57,523 bases of DNA from Perkinsus olseni (lineage: Eukaryota; Perkinsozoa; Perkinsida; Perkinsidae), in assembly GCA_013115135.1 (NCBI GenBank), contig JABANP010000331.1:1-57523 (forward strand). Direction: 5' to 3'. A program made the position numbers and the translations under genes. This document shows positions 34,392 to 46,175 of this stretch, in pieces. The number at the start of each line of letters is the position of its first letter. Position 1 is the first letter of the stretch. The notes under the pieces were generated by a model. It worked only from the letters and a program-made list of their open reading frames with translations. It did no database searches and was not told the DNA's origin.

Positions 34392-37266
34392 ATGGGGTTC
34401 GCAGATCGTTTGAAGCAACTACGCAAGCCCAAAGCAAGCCCAACCCCACAGCAGCAGCAGCAGCCTCCACCCGCCACCCGGCAGCAGCAGCAGTCAGTCT
34501 CTCCTGACCGGTCGCCTGAGGTAGTAAGGCAAGAGGTAGCGATGAGGATGCCTAAGCACTCAGGAGGCGTTAACGGAGCTGAGACAGAAACTGAGCAACC
34601 TCAAAAACACGGTATCGAAGCCAGCCCAGTCAGCGGCCGTGGCCCAGGTGATAGCTACTGCTGTTGTTGAGCTCCTATGTGGCATCGTTGGTCGTTAGGC
34701 GGCGCAGCAGCTGCTGAGTGATTGCAGGAATCAGTCGGCTATTCTGGAGTCCCAGGCTGACACCTTTGCAGATCAGGAGAAGTTCGATCTCGTCCAGGGC
34801 GTCTTCGAGACCACTGAGGAGCTACAGAAGATAAACAAGGCGTAATAGGGCCATCATAATGATAGAATCGTAGTAGGACGATCATAGTCCTTCAAGGACC
34901 ATGGTAGCTGGACGAGCTTAATAGGGCGATAGCTGATCATACCACATCTTGCCATCATCATCATCGTCATCTTCAGATTCGATCCGTGGTTTAATGCAGC
35001 CACGAGGACCGCTGTGGCCCATTCGGTAGCGGTGGATGCTGCCCCTGCGGGACTGCCGGTGACCGCCTCCCAGCCTGTTGGTGACGACAGAGGTGACACA
35101 GGCGGTGGAGGGGTTTGTCAGGTGGGGTATTCTGTGGTCTTCTTCAGCCCTCAGCGCTTTCTCTCGCCAAATCGCCGAGCTGAGGATGATGATTTGGGAT
35201 GAGTCGAAGCCCGTGGACCAATGCGACCTTGCCATAGCCGAGGCTAAGTCCTGCAGCGAGGCTCTGGCGGGCCGGATGGACATGTGGCTGAACAGGTAGT
35301 ACTGTCTTGGCCGGGCACCGGGTCGTTGTTGTTTCGGACGGCCTTGGGAAGGAAGGGGATTGGCTGGCCATAGATCGGGTTGCATAAGCTAGCGTTAGCG
35401 GACATGGTCAACTTGAACTTAGATCCCAGAGAGTTTGGTGAAGGATCTCAGTGGTAGTAGTGTTGGCTGATCGTCAGCCGTCTCATCGCCATGGGCGTGC
35501 CGCGGTAGGGTAGATTCTTGACCGATCACAGTACAGCGGGAGCTGCTTCGTGTGGGGAGATATGCCGCCTCGGATCTCTCCCATCGCTCGTACCATAAAT
35601 TGAACGAATCGCAGACCTGATTGGTGGGTCCTTCGTACGGGATAGATCTCGCAATAGTAACTTAGCCGCTTGCCGGTGATGGAGATCGAGGCACTCCCGA
35701 ACAGGCCGAGAAGGCGTTGTTGTTGCTAAGGCAGGAGTTGTGTGGTCTGATGCCTCGGGTATCGATTGTAGTGTCTCAGGAACGAATCAGCGAGGATTAA
35801 TAAACTCATGAAGTGCAACGATGACCTTGAGGATGTTGAGGAGGAGTGGAAGGTCCTCAGGCTGCAGCGTGCAGGGACGGGGTAGTAGAGGGTGGGAGGC
35901 GGTGGAGGGGTGGTAGCACGTGTGCTTTAGGGTCGCTACTGGAGCAGAAGACCGTCAGGAGGAAGAGGCCTTGAGAGCTCAGAAGGAGGAAGAAGAGAGG
36001 ATTGAAAAGGCGAGGCGAGATGAGGAAGGGCGGCTGCAGAAGGCTGCTGAGGAGGAGCAGGAGAGGCAGGCTAGAGAGGAGGCTGAGCGAAGATCGAGGG
36101 AAGAGGCAGAGGAGAAGGAGAGACAGGAAGTTATTGCAAGAGCCCAACAGGAGGCCGAGAGGATAGCTCAGGAAGAGGAAGGGAAGGCCACTGCCGCTGC
36201 TGCAGAGGAGGCTAAGAGGAAGGAGAAGGAAGAGGCAGAGAGGGCAGCGCAAGAGGAAGCTGCTAGGGCCGCTGCCGCTGCTGCAGAGGAGGCTAAGAGG
36301 AAGGAGAAGGAAGAGGCAGAGAGGGCAGCGCAAGAGGAAGCTGCTAGGGCCGCTGCCGCTGCTGCAGAGGAGGCTAAGAGGAAGGAGAAGGAAGAGGCAG
36401 AGAGGGCAGCGCAAGAGGAAGCTGCTAGGGCCGCTGCCGCTGCTGGAGAGGAGGCTAAGAGGAAGGAGAAGGAAGAGGCAGAGAGGGCAGCGCAAGAGGA
36501 AGCTGCTAGGGCCGCTGCCGCTGCTGCAGAGGAGGCTAAGAGGAAGGAGAAGGAAGAGGCAGAGAGGGCAGCGCAAGAGGAAGCTGCTAGGGCCGCTGCC
36601 GCTGCTGCAGAGGAGGCTAAGAGGAAGGAGAAGGAAGAGGCAGAGAGGGCAGCGCAAGAGGAAGCTGCTAGGGCCGCTGCCGCTGCTGCAGAGGAGGCTA
36701 AGAGGAAGGAGAAGGAAGAGGCAGAGAGGGCAGCGCAAGAGGAAGCTGCTAGGGCCGCTGCCGCTGCTGCAGAGGAGGCTAAGAGGAAGGAGAAGGAAGA
36801 GGCAGAGAGGGCAGCGCAAGAGGAAGCCGACCGGAAGAAAGAGGAAGCGAGAAGGGTAGCAGAGGAGAGAGCAAGGCAAGCTGAGGAGTTGGAGCTGGCT
36901 CGTAAGGAGGCTGATGAGGCTAAGAAGGCGGCAGTTGAAAAGCAGAAGGCCGCCGCTGATGAGGCCCGAAAGGCTCAGGAAGCCGAGGCCAAGGCTAAGG
37001 CTGATGATATGCGGAAGAGGGACCTAGGAATGCCGAAGGCCTCTGCTGGTGCTGCTGCTGTCGGGTACGCTGCTGCGAAGTCTCGGAAGGATACGGAGGG
37101 CGGAGCGAAGCAGGCGGATGATGAGCGGAAGGAGATCGAGGCGCGGAACAGTCGCATTCTGTGGCAGATGAGAGAGGAGGCTGCTAAGAAGGCCCATCAG
37201 AGAAGGCAAGAGGCAGCGGCGGCTGAAGAGGATCGGCTGATGCAGACGGCTGTGCAGTTTCATAAG
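34392..37266 (+). CDS. Long coiled-coil protein, 5' part, with 27-residue repeats
   Basis: The ATG at 34392 begins MGFADRLKQLRKPK and Gln/Pro-rich runs. A 43-nt intron (34521-34563) joins it to EALTELRQKLSNLKNT, a coiled coil. Further helical exons follow near 34960-35300. The large exon (about 35930-37266) is an almost uninterrupted Glu/Lys/Arg/Ala coiled coil with about eight copies of a 27-residue unit (core EEAKRKEKEEAERAAQEEAA) encoded by an 81-bp tandem repeat. The exon ends at 37266 with GTGATG. I infer that it continues into the Trp-repeat exons downstream as one structural protein, perhaps of basal body or cytoskeleton. Joins between 34.7 and 35.9 kb are uncertain. Confidence 0.6.
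36190..36826 (+). repeat. 81-bp tandem repeat, about eight units, coding
   Basis: The word gctaagaggaaggagaag recurs at 36211, 36292, 36373, 36454, 36535, 36616, 36697 and 36778, exactly 81 bp apart, keeping the frame. One unit carries gctggagag instead of gctgcagag. The near-identity at DNA level points to recent unequal exchange or gene conversion. Confidence 0.98.
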
Positions 37267-37461
37267 GTGATGGGTGGCAGTGGCTGCGGCTGTGGGTGGT
37301 ATCTTGGTCACTGTTGACTAATACCTTGGTCACTTGCTCTCTTGCTCGATTTGTCAAGCATGATGCTCCTCGTTGAATTAGCACGGATTACGCTCTTGTG
37401 TGAGCGCCCCTTACAACACCATCATTCCTTCTTGAACCCCGGTCATGGCACATTCATTCAG

Positions 37462-40400
37462 GCTCACGGCGGGAGAGCTTACGAGCAGTCCTGTCTTCGG
37501 CTGTGGAGCATGTACGTCCGAGCCAGTCAGCATGCGAGGAGGAGGCTGTATGAAGCTGCTAGCGATGAGGAGATGGCTGCTGCTGTGGACTACGCGACCT
37601 CTGTAATTTCGTGGCGCGCGGTCATGCCGCTGAGGATCGCCTTGCTGCTCAGATCTCTTTGGATAGACCCTCTGATTTGCAGCTGATCAAGAGTTGCCGT
37701 CGAAAGTTGGAGGAGTCAGACCGGCAGGCAGTCCTTCAATCGGAGCTCAAAGCCGCCATCAAAGCTCGAGACTTGGACGCTTTGGAAGAAGTCGGCTTCG
37801 CTGCTTCGCTCCGCCTTTTTTCATATTCTTTGGGCGCGGCCCGTCCGGCAATTCAGTCACTGAGAGCAGTCGACCGTGGTCAGCGAGACTGCAGCTTCGC
37901 GAGGAACGTGAAATTTTGGACTTCCAGAATTATTTATTTCTTATCATTATTTTTCCCGATTTTCCCCCGATATAATCGTTCGTTCATTCGGAGAATCTTT
38001 CCCAGTTTCGGTGGGATTCTCCGATCGTTATTCATGCGACCTGAATGATTCCCTGGCTGCAGTCGAGCCGTACCACTAATGAATTCGTGCGCTGCAGCTC
38101 TATCTTTCAGCACTGGATGTCGCTTCGCTCCGCTAAGATTTTGATGTGTTGCCAGGTGCTACCCGCACTGTCCCGGGATAGTGTAGGGCCAGAGGCGTAT
38201 CGAGTTCTGTCTGAGGAGAAGCTGCGTGACGCTGTCAGCAGGCAGGCGAAGCCAGCTGAGCTGGAAAAACTGGTTGCTAATGTAAGAGTAGCATAAAATT
38301 CGATGCCTTAAGCACCTCTGTTGGTTCAGGGCGAAGAGAATGGCGCTGCAAGTGTGTACATCACCCCAGCCAAGGCCCTCATTGATTTTTATGGCGCGCG
38401 ACGGAAGTCGGATCTGATGGCCTCTGTGTCCTACTGTGCCAAGCTGGGATTGAGGGACCTCCCTGCAGAGCCTCTCGAGCGTCTGTCCGAGTCCGCCCTG
38501 CTCTCCAGGGCTTTTAGAGAATGGCAGCACTCAGTCTATGACGAAGCCGATCGGGAGACGGTGGCGCGGTTCTTCTTCGAGTTGTGGAAGCGACGCCTGC
38601 GCATGCGAAAGGAGGTCGCTCGGCTGGCTGCGGACGACGCTGTCAGCTCGGCCGAGTTGACGGAGGCGATCGAGGAATGCCGGAGACTGGATATTGACGG
38701 GGTCGATGAGGAGGAGCTTGCAGGGGCCATGGAGAGGAAGAGGATACTGGAGGGGGTGTACTCGGCGAGAGGAGTGCAAAACATGGTGGAAGCGGCGGAG
38801 AAGTGCCGGGAGGCAGGTATACCACTGGAAGAGAATTTCAGGGCGCGTGAAGTTTTGGGAGACGCCCTGGGAGTGTCGCTGATACCGGGAGCACTGGAGC
38901 TGCCTGAGCTGGAGAGGCTGATTGACGTTGCCAAGTATGCTGGTGTGCCGACGATCTACTCTGAGATAGTCGTCCAAAGTCGGAAGTGGGACGCTACTGT
39001 TGTGGCCTTCCGGAAGGAGAAGAAGGCGGAGGGTTTGAGAAGGATCCTTGCCACTTGGCATGCATACGCTAGGTAGTGCCCGATGGCCTCGTTGACTCTG
39101 TAATTTCGTAGTGTGACCTTTCGAGAGGGACTGCGTCTGTGGGTGTCTTTGGATGCTCGAAAGTCGACTGGGTTGAAGCGATATCCTGTGGTCATCGGTC
39201 GGTCGATTCTTGTTTTCAACGCGTCTTGTCGAAGTCTGAGGAAATGCAGAGAAGCGTTCGCATGACGCGTTGAGTCGGGCCGCTGTATATCGTAGCATTC
39301 GAGTTGGCGTCCTCAGGTACTCCTCCCGATTGGAGACGATAGAGGGTATGATAACTATCTCTTATGAAGGCAGGCTGGAGAAGGAATCCTTTGCAGTGTG
39401 GAGTGAGTGGGCGAAGAGAGAGAAGGAGCTCAAGTGCCGAGCGGCTGAGGTTATGCAGTGGTGCGATAGTGGCCGAGTGAAGGTCACTTGGGCAGCGTGG
39501 AAGGCGTACTGGGCTGATTCTAAGGAGAAGGAAGGAAAGGTAGTAGGAGGGGGAGAGGGAGTGGATCTCGCTGTCGGGGGTGCTGTAGTAGGGATTAGGG
39601 ACTGCCCGAGATTTGGGAAGCACCTTGAGGTTGGTTGTTGTTGGGTAGAGCATCGATAGGATGACTTAGCCGGCCGGGTCCCTGACCTTCCCGTGATTTT
39701 TCTGTTCCCCTAAGGCGATGGACATGGCGAAGGCGTCGGAGGGGCGCCTGGGCAAGGCAGTACTGCAGGCGTGGAAGAGCCGTTCGGAAAGAGCTCACCG
39801 AATCGTGGAAGTATGGCTAAGTCTCTGCCGTGTCACCAGCGCTCGATGCTTCAGGCTCTCAACTCGGCTAGGGACGAGGAGTCTCTCACGATGGCCTTGA
39901 GCGAGTGTTGTTATGATGAGGACCTGGCGAGACGGGCGGGACCGGACACGATAGGGGCGGCCAAACTCCGCTTGGCTGCTATCAGGTGGGCGGGTGTTGA
40001 CTGGGTGATGTGGCGATGGAGTGGTATCAGGTTGAACGCTGCATTGGGGAAGAAGGGAAGTACTCCGGCGGAGTTGCGAGATCTTTGGCGAGAGGCGGGG
40101 AGACCAGAAGCGGAAGCGGAGACAGTTGGGACGAAGGCTTGGCAACTGGTGAGTGGTCGAAGGGCTCTCGGCTGCGATGGTGGATTGCTCTTTAGTCTCT
40201 TCGACGGCGTGCGTTGAGGTGCTGGTCGAAAGAAGCACAGGAGAGGAAGGCGGTGACGCATAGGGTGAGTCGGGGATGGAGTGGTATGACGGTTTTTGGG
40301 GGTCCTCAGGTAGGGTGTGCAGTACGCGTCTGATGGTAGGTTGAGCGGTGTTTGGACGAGTCGGGAGATGCCTCCTCCCTGTTCCATTTGAGAGCTACGC

Positions 40401-41114
40401 TTGAGGTGGCCAGGGAGCGCGATGTGAAGGAAAACGACACCATAGTTGCAGCGGAGCGAAGATTGGCCGAGTACGCAGATTCGTTCTTGGAGGAAGTGAA
40501 TTACCATTTTTCTATCAGAAACGACCTGTCGACTGAGCTGTCTCGTCCATCGCCATCTCCAGTAGCGCTAGGGCAGCTGCTCAGAAATCCGTGGCTGGAC
40601 CGGGGGGACTCTGCCGTGGCAGAACTGGTGGAGAGGGCGAGTGGGTGGAGCGATGGTCAGGCTGTTGGGGTCCATTGGGTGAGTTTAGATACCATCCGAG
40701 CTAGTAGCGTGAGTGATAGGGTAGAGAAGAGGGAGGCCAGGGATACTTTCAGGTGATCCCGGGTTCGAACCCCGGTAGCGGTATTTCTCTGCTTTTTTCA
40801 GTATATGGAAAGACTTCGCGACCGAGAGGGTTGGTCTTCGGCGGAAGCTCGAAAAGAGTAGTAGGGTTGAGTGGACGGAGACCAGGAGTGGCCGGATGAT
40901 TCGGTGGATTTCAGGTACGGACATCGAGGAGCTAACACAGTTGGTGAAAACTCTGTCGGAGCCGGGCCATCGCCATGGCGATCTTGTCGACTCTACGGGA
41001 GTGAAGGATAGACTTCGGAAGCTCGAGTGGGCCGAGCAAGAGAAGCAGGCCAGAAGGAATAGGGTGAGACGAGGGGGTTTGAACGGTTCCAATAGAACGT
41101 TTATATACGAGTGA
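37462..41114 (+). CDS. Helical exons with Sfi1-like Trp repeats (probable continuation of the coiled-coil gene)
   Basis: Exons after the acceptor at 37461 show repeated helical units with a spaced Trp: CLRLWSMYVRASQHARRRLY, LRRILATWHAYAR, ESFAVWSEWAKREKELKCRA, VTWAAWKAYWADS and KAVLQAWKSRSERAHRIVEV. Such W-rich helices resemble the centrin-binding repeats of Sfi1, which build a filament at centrosomes and basal bodies. A 32-nt intron (37603-37634) is well placed between YATS and EDRLAAQ. One long exon (about 38329-39076) carries ExxLxxAxxxxxxAG-type helix pairs. The 3' end is not certain: a stop occurs at 41112, but exons rich in Ser/Thr/Pro continue to 42102. Centrosome function is inference from the repeat type. 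Confidence 0.55.
40751..40782 (+). other. tRNA T-arm/B-box-like sequence
   Basis: The sequence ccgggttcgaaccccgg is a perfect TpsiC stem-loop and a perfect RNA polymerase III B box. I could not find a 5' acceptor strand matching the following tagcggt, nor a convincing D-arm, so it is more likely a tRNA or SINE remnant than a gene. Confidence 0.3.
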
Positions 41115-41399
41115 AATATCGCGTTTATGTGAGTTGTTTGCACAGTTCAAAACGGTGAGATGGGCTCTACGGGGAAGCCTTAGGTTGGCCTTTCGTTCAC
41201 ATTAGTATTCCACTACTCAGTTAAGATGAAAATAGTAGTACTACTGGAAATTGATCGATTTCCGCGTGAAAAATTTTCGAAGTCAGTATAGTATTAAATT
41301 TTTCCCAACTTTTCTCACTTCATTCCTCTCCCGATAGTCTTCTTTTAGCTGTCGTGACTCGTTCGTACGCAACGCCATGACTGTGAGACGAGAAGGTCG

Positions 41400-42102
41400 C
41401 GGTGGTGTGGTCAGTTCCAAAAGTTCCAAAAGAAGTGGGACGACGAAGAGAGTCGATGGTCGTTGAGGAGTAAGGCATCGGCACGGGTGGCTTGGCCGGA
41501 AGACGACAGGAAGGCCGACTACTTCCGTATCAGCAGCATCCCGACTATCAGTGAGCCTCCGGCCTCCTTCACAACGCCGGAGAGAAGCGGTGAGGGACAT
41601 TCAGGGGGGTTTGGTGGTCTCTTGGGCGTTAGGGTGGTTATCGACAAGGATTGCTGTTCACGCTCGCTGCTGGTGTAGGAAGGCTCGCTCGTCGTAGAAG
41701 CTATTTTACTCGGGCGTTGAACCCGCGTTTGCAAAAACGAGGGGTAGTATCTTTCAGGTCGGCTGAACACGCCATCACGCTACGCGTCGCCGCTTACCAC
41801 ACCATCGCTGACTCATCCGAGCTACTCCCCCTGGGGTGACAGGAGGTAAGCATCCGAAGCTATCCGTGAGTTCGAGACTGTTTCCCTTCCTCAGCCAGTC
41901 GCCTGCTTCCTCTGTGGAGTTTCCGGTGAAGTTCTCGTTGAAGACTCCTCCAGCGTCACCGCGCCACGAAATTCCCCAAACAGCGGCGCTCTTCGGCCCG
42001 CCAGGCAGCAGCCTCCTTAGACCGCCCACGTCCAGTACGGCCATTCATCGGAGGGACCAGCGGGAACAGGAGGAGAGGAACAGACAACTGTTTTATCATT
42101 GA
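41400..42102 (+). CDS. Ser/Thr/Pro-rich exons, gene membership unclear
   Basis: Open segments such as LRSKASARVAWPEDDRKADY and SSVEFPVKFSLKTPPASPR are separated by short introns. No domain is recognised. They could be the 3' end of the Trp-repeat gene or the 5' end of the WD40 gene. The frame ends at 42102. Confidence 0.35.
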
Positions 42103-42324
42103 GTTTTACTGTGCTTCGCTCCGCTGTGGTTTTCTAAATTGTTTTGTCCCTGGGCGGAATTGCAGCCCTGATGGGGTTTCTTTCGAGGATGAAGGAAGCC
42201 TTTGGTACAGTACTTCTCGACCTGTCCCCTTTCCCGAACATATTTACTTTCCGATAACCGAGTTTAATCACAATACTTGAGCGCCTTGCGTTGAGGTGGG
42301 CGGGTTCTTCTGTAGTCCCTGAGC

Positions 42325-44981
42325 TTGGCAGATTTTATGGCAACGGTTCCGACCGATGATTGCAGGAATAACCCGACCACAGCACCGCGGCAGATGGTGA
42401 CCATTGATGGCGACGCCAGAGGCTCTTCGTCCTCCTCGACGACCCCACCCAATGGAAGCGCTAGGGCAGCAGGTGGGCTCGTAGTGGTCTTTTTCTTAGC
42501 GGAGCGAAGCGGATTCAGGTTCAAACACTTTTGCTGAGTATGCGGGTTTCCAGGCCTTGAGTGGTGGTCTAGGGCGACAAGTAGTGTACACGGACTTGGG
42601 AGACCCGATCACGTCTGTCCATATTGGGGAGTGGGGACTGGCGGCCGGCACCATGCTCGGTAGGCTCATCATCTCGGGCAGCAGATAGACATCACAAAAC
42701 CATGTGATTGCTCGTCGTAGTCGAGACTCTTCTATAGCTGTAGTATCTTGAGTAGTAAGATAACAGGGCGTTGGGGTACCTGAGGGACAGCGGCGTCTGT
42801 CCATTGACAGGCCTTGGCGCTCGATAGAGAGAAAGCTACCATCGACATAGGACGCTAGGAGATTGTTACTTGTGGTTACGATGGTCGCAATCACTGTGGT
42901 CGTAATTAGCCTGGGGGCCTTGGTATCGGAGAGTTAACATGCCTACGTCTTTCGTCCACGCCGCACCTCACTGCTGAGCTGCTTTCAGGGAAGGTGTGGT
43001 ATTACTCGCTGGAGCTAGACGAGAGGATACCGTTGGCGGGGTTCTCGGATGACGCGGTGAAGGCAGTTTTTGTGCGGGACTCCTACACGGGTGGAAAACT
43101 CTCACCCTCACCGTCTTGCTGTCAGCCTTGTCTTCAGAAGCCAGGCGGCGAGACCGAGAGGCAGGTGTGGCGTTGAGCAGCATTATGAGCCCCCCGAGTG
43201 AGGAGAAGTTGGGCGATCTTGAGGAGGGTCTGCGGTAGGGTCGGACGGTTGCGCATCACCCCAGCGTGGGGCCGCTGATTCTATATATGAGCATGGGTGT
43301 GGTGGAGTTCATAGTGGTTACTAGAAAGGCAGTAATTACCGTGATGAGTCGATCTACCGAGTACGAGACGTCGGTGGCCTTACTGTGCTGATGTGTTGTT
43401 ATCAGCCCACTTTAGGCGTCGATTGTGTAGCTTTTCTCGCGTGCCTACGATTGAGGTATTCTTAGGCTGTCATGCACCATAGCAAGACAGAAGTAATTCT
43501 GAATCCTCGGAAGACTTCTCTTTTCTTCTTTTCCGTTTCCTGCGTCCGCTCAGGATAGTCTATCAAAGAACGTCCAGTCGCCCATGCAGGTGTTTAATCC
43601 TGCTCGACATCAAGGTTGTGTTTGCCTCCATTTTCGACCTACTCAGGCACGGGGACTTGGAGGAGGACGAGGTGCACCCTTCGACGCCCATAGTCTACGC
43701 AACCGTTGGTGACAGCTGCGCCAAGATCTTCGACACGGCTGACCCTTGTCAGCAGGTGGGAGGCTTCGACCGACAACCGCTTCTGATTGGACTTAGTCGT
43801 TGCAGAGCGTCTTTAAGTTCGAACGGCGGAGCTCGGCCTCGGTGAAGTACGTAGTGCAAAGACAGAACAAGGTGGCTATTGTTTTTCCGGGTGAGGGTGG
43901 GGAGGTGGTGATAGTGGTGGTGCATCGCTCCGCTAAGCAGGTATGACCACTTTCATCGACTTGGTGACTGAGAGTCAGAACATGACCCCGTTCCGGCTAC
44001 AAGGGACTGATGAGGATGTCACTATGGCCTGCCCGACGGACATGAGGGATTTGATACTTTTGTGAGGGCTCCTGCGTATTGTCCGACGCAACTGAGGGAG
44101 ACTGTCTCCTCAGATTGGTGGAGCATTACGATGTGAAGCCGCCGTGTTATAAAGTAGTGGACTTGGAACACGATCAGCAGGTGAGATAGGGCAGTTCAAG
44201 GGGGCTAGCTCTGGAACGCGGGATGAGGGTCCTTCGGTGTCTTCATACTAACCGTTCGTATCGAGCGTGGGGTGTAGCAGTGGTTCAATGAAAGACTTTC
44301 TAGGGCCGCTACTTCGGCCAATCGTCACCGAGGCGGGTGGCAGGGAGTCAGTGCCCCTCCCCATCCTCCTGTTAGGTGCTAGACTACGCTCCGCTGCCTG
44401 GCCGAGGTCGGCTTTGCCACTTTGTACGGATTCTGGGACCTAGTCATCTGGTTTTGGTCTCAGAGGGCCGCAATCTCTGCATATACGACTTCCGTTTGAA
44501 GAAGGTTGAGGTAACCCTTTCTCGAGCGTTGCTGCATCACCTCAGCCACGGTCCTCTCATCAGCACGTTCTGAAGGAGCACCGAAGCGACATACTCTCCA
44601 TGGACACCACCTTCAGTGATGACGAGTTCGTATCAGTAGACACTCGAGGGGAGGTGCGGTTGTGGAATGCCGCCGAGGGTGAGACGGATTCTGGGCGATA
44701 ACGGCCTTTGCGGCATGATCGAATTAGTACATTTCATAGATGGTTACGAGCGTTCGAGGCAGTCTGGTCGTTCCCAGGTGTAGAGAGAGTTCATCGTCGT
44801 TGCGGTGCTCCTATCAGGTAAATTGCTGGCCAAAGGCCGGCTCCCGAAGGCGTGTGACTTCGCCCTGGGCTTCCCCTACTACGTGACTTATTGTCCTCGG
44901 ACAGGGGTGGTGGCTCAGACTTGCGACTCGGGTGTCTTCGCGTTGCAACTGAAGCCGCTGAGCCGGCCTGGGCGGGCCTGA
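42325..44981 (+). CDS. WD40-repeat protein, multi-exon
   Basis: Several exons encode beta-propeller blades: DLGDPITSVHIGEWGLAAG (about 42590), GKVWYYSLELDERIPLAGF (about 42990), VHPSTPIVYATVGDSCAKIF (about 43670), ILGPSHLVLVSEGRNLCIYD (about 44430) and EHRSDILSMDTTF...VDTRGEVRLWN (about 44580). The last is closest to the canonical GH...WD blade. The final exon (about 44820-44981) reads KACDFALGFPYYVTYCPRTG and ends in TGA. WD40 propellers serve as protein-interaction platforms, and I cannot name the orthologue. Introns between blades are short, and two contain the recurrent CGCTCCGCT word. Confidence 0.65.
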
Positions 44982-46175
44982 TGCTGCATCATTGAAGTTT
45001 CCCTTTTGTACCAACTACTGCACACCGACTGACACCATTGAGCGTATCACCGATAGACGTGTTAGTGTTGGTAGGCGGTCAATTTACGGTAGGCTAGCGG
45101 GGCACGACCGTACACGGGCGAGGACGATGGGAAGACCGCGGCGCTGCGATGCTGCTATCACCATCCAGTCTGTACCTTCCGTTTCGGCAAATTTTCCGAC
45201 GCGGAAATTTTTAGTGTGACAGAGTTTATTCTCATCGCCCGTCTATCCGTCGTGAGAATCGTGTAAGAGTGTCCGCTATGCTTGCTTGAGGGAGAGCATT
45301 GCGGTCGTTCACCTCTCAGAGGTGACCTCTGCCATCTGGGGAGGGTCACCACACGCCGAGGCCACTGGAGGCCCTCCATTTAGTAGACCTTCTCGTTTTA
45401 CTACCTGGTGTAGAGGCAATGTCTAAAGACCCGAGCGCTAGGGTTGGCAGATGGTTCAGGGAGGTAGTCGGCCTGCTGCTGCGGCGGCAGTAGGACACCC
45501 GCCTTCAGAGGATCTATTGGCCGCGCACCTCCATCGGCTCCGTGGCTGAGGAAGGCCCTGTCCACGCTATGGGGGGCTACGCTAGGAGGGGGTCTAGGAC
45601 TGGAGAACCCGAAGATGAGGAGATGTAGTCGCTCGACTGCCTTCCGAGCAGACAGCTGTGCCCGGCAGGGTCAGGCTGCAGTACCCGACCTCGCACAGCA
45701 ACTTGTCTTCACTGAACCTCGGTGATGCTCCGTCGTGGTACTTGGAAGGTGCCCCGCCGCAGCCGACCGAGGAGAGGTTGGAGGTAACGGTTCGGGGCCA
45801 CTGGCACAGGGGGTACTTGTGTTGCTCAGACCCAACCTGGTACGGAACGCTCGACAGCCCGGGGTGGCGGGAAGGTAGACCAGCGTCGTCGGCCGGGTAA
45901 ATGACGCGCATCCGTTAGGACGGAGAAGCGTACTGTGAGCGGGCCTTGAGGGCGGCCCTTGGCGACCCCTCGAACCTGGCCCCAGTTTCCCCTTACCTGC
46001 CACAGAGAGCTGTCTCCCCTCTGCCGGTGGGGCCCAGTGGACGCCGTCACAGCAGATAGGAAGGCTGCATCTTCTCAGCTCCGCCCGTCATCGGTGGGAG
46101 GGACCCCGGCTTCGGGCGTGTCACAGCAGTCCCCGGGGCGTGTGGTTGTGAGGTGGGCTGTCCAGTTGAGAGAGG
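44982..46175. other. Spacer or 5' part of the next gene
   Basis: Weak open frames on both strands (for example 45658-45900) without a recognisable domain. A perfect palindromic triplet lies at 45310. Confidence 0.35.
45310..45330 (+). repeat. Palindromic triplet, A = cacctct
   Basis: Perfect; one of only two in the gene-dense half, between the WD40 gene and the next unit. Confidence 0.9.

Noticed and set aside
34676..34710. An apparent 17-nt intron in the coiled-coil gene
   Set aside because: A longer intron starting at the upstream GTATCG joins the same exons in phase, so an ultra-short intron is not needed.
35857..36879. Long minus-strand frame rich in Leu/Cys/Pro
   Set aside because: It is the antisense shadow of the 81-bp coding repeat, open only because the repeat has no stop in that frame.
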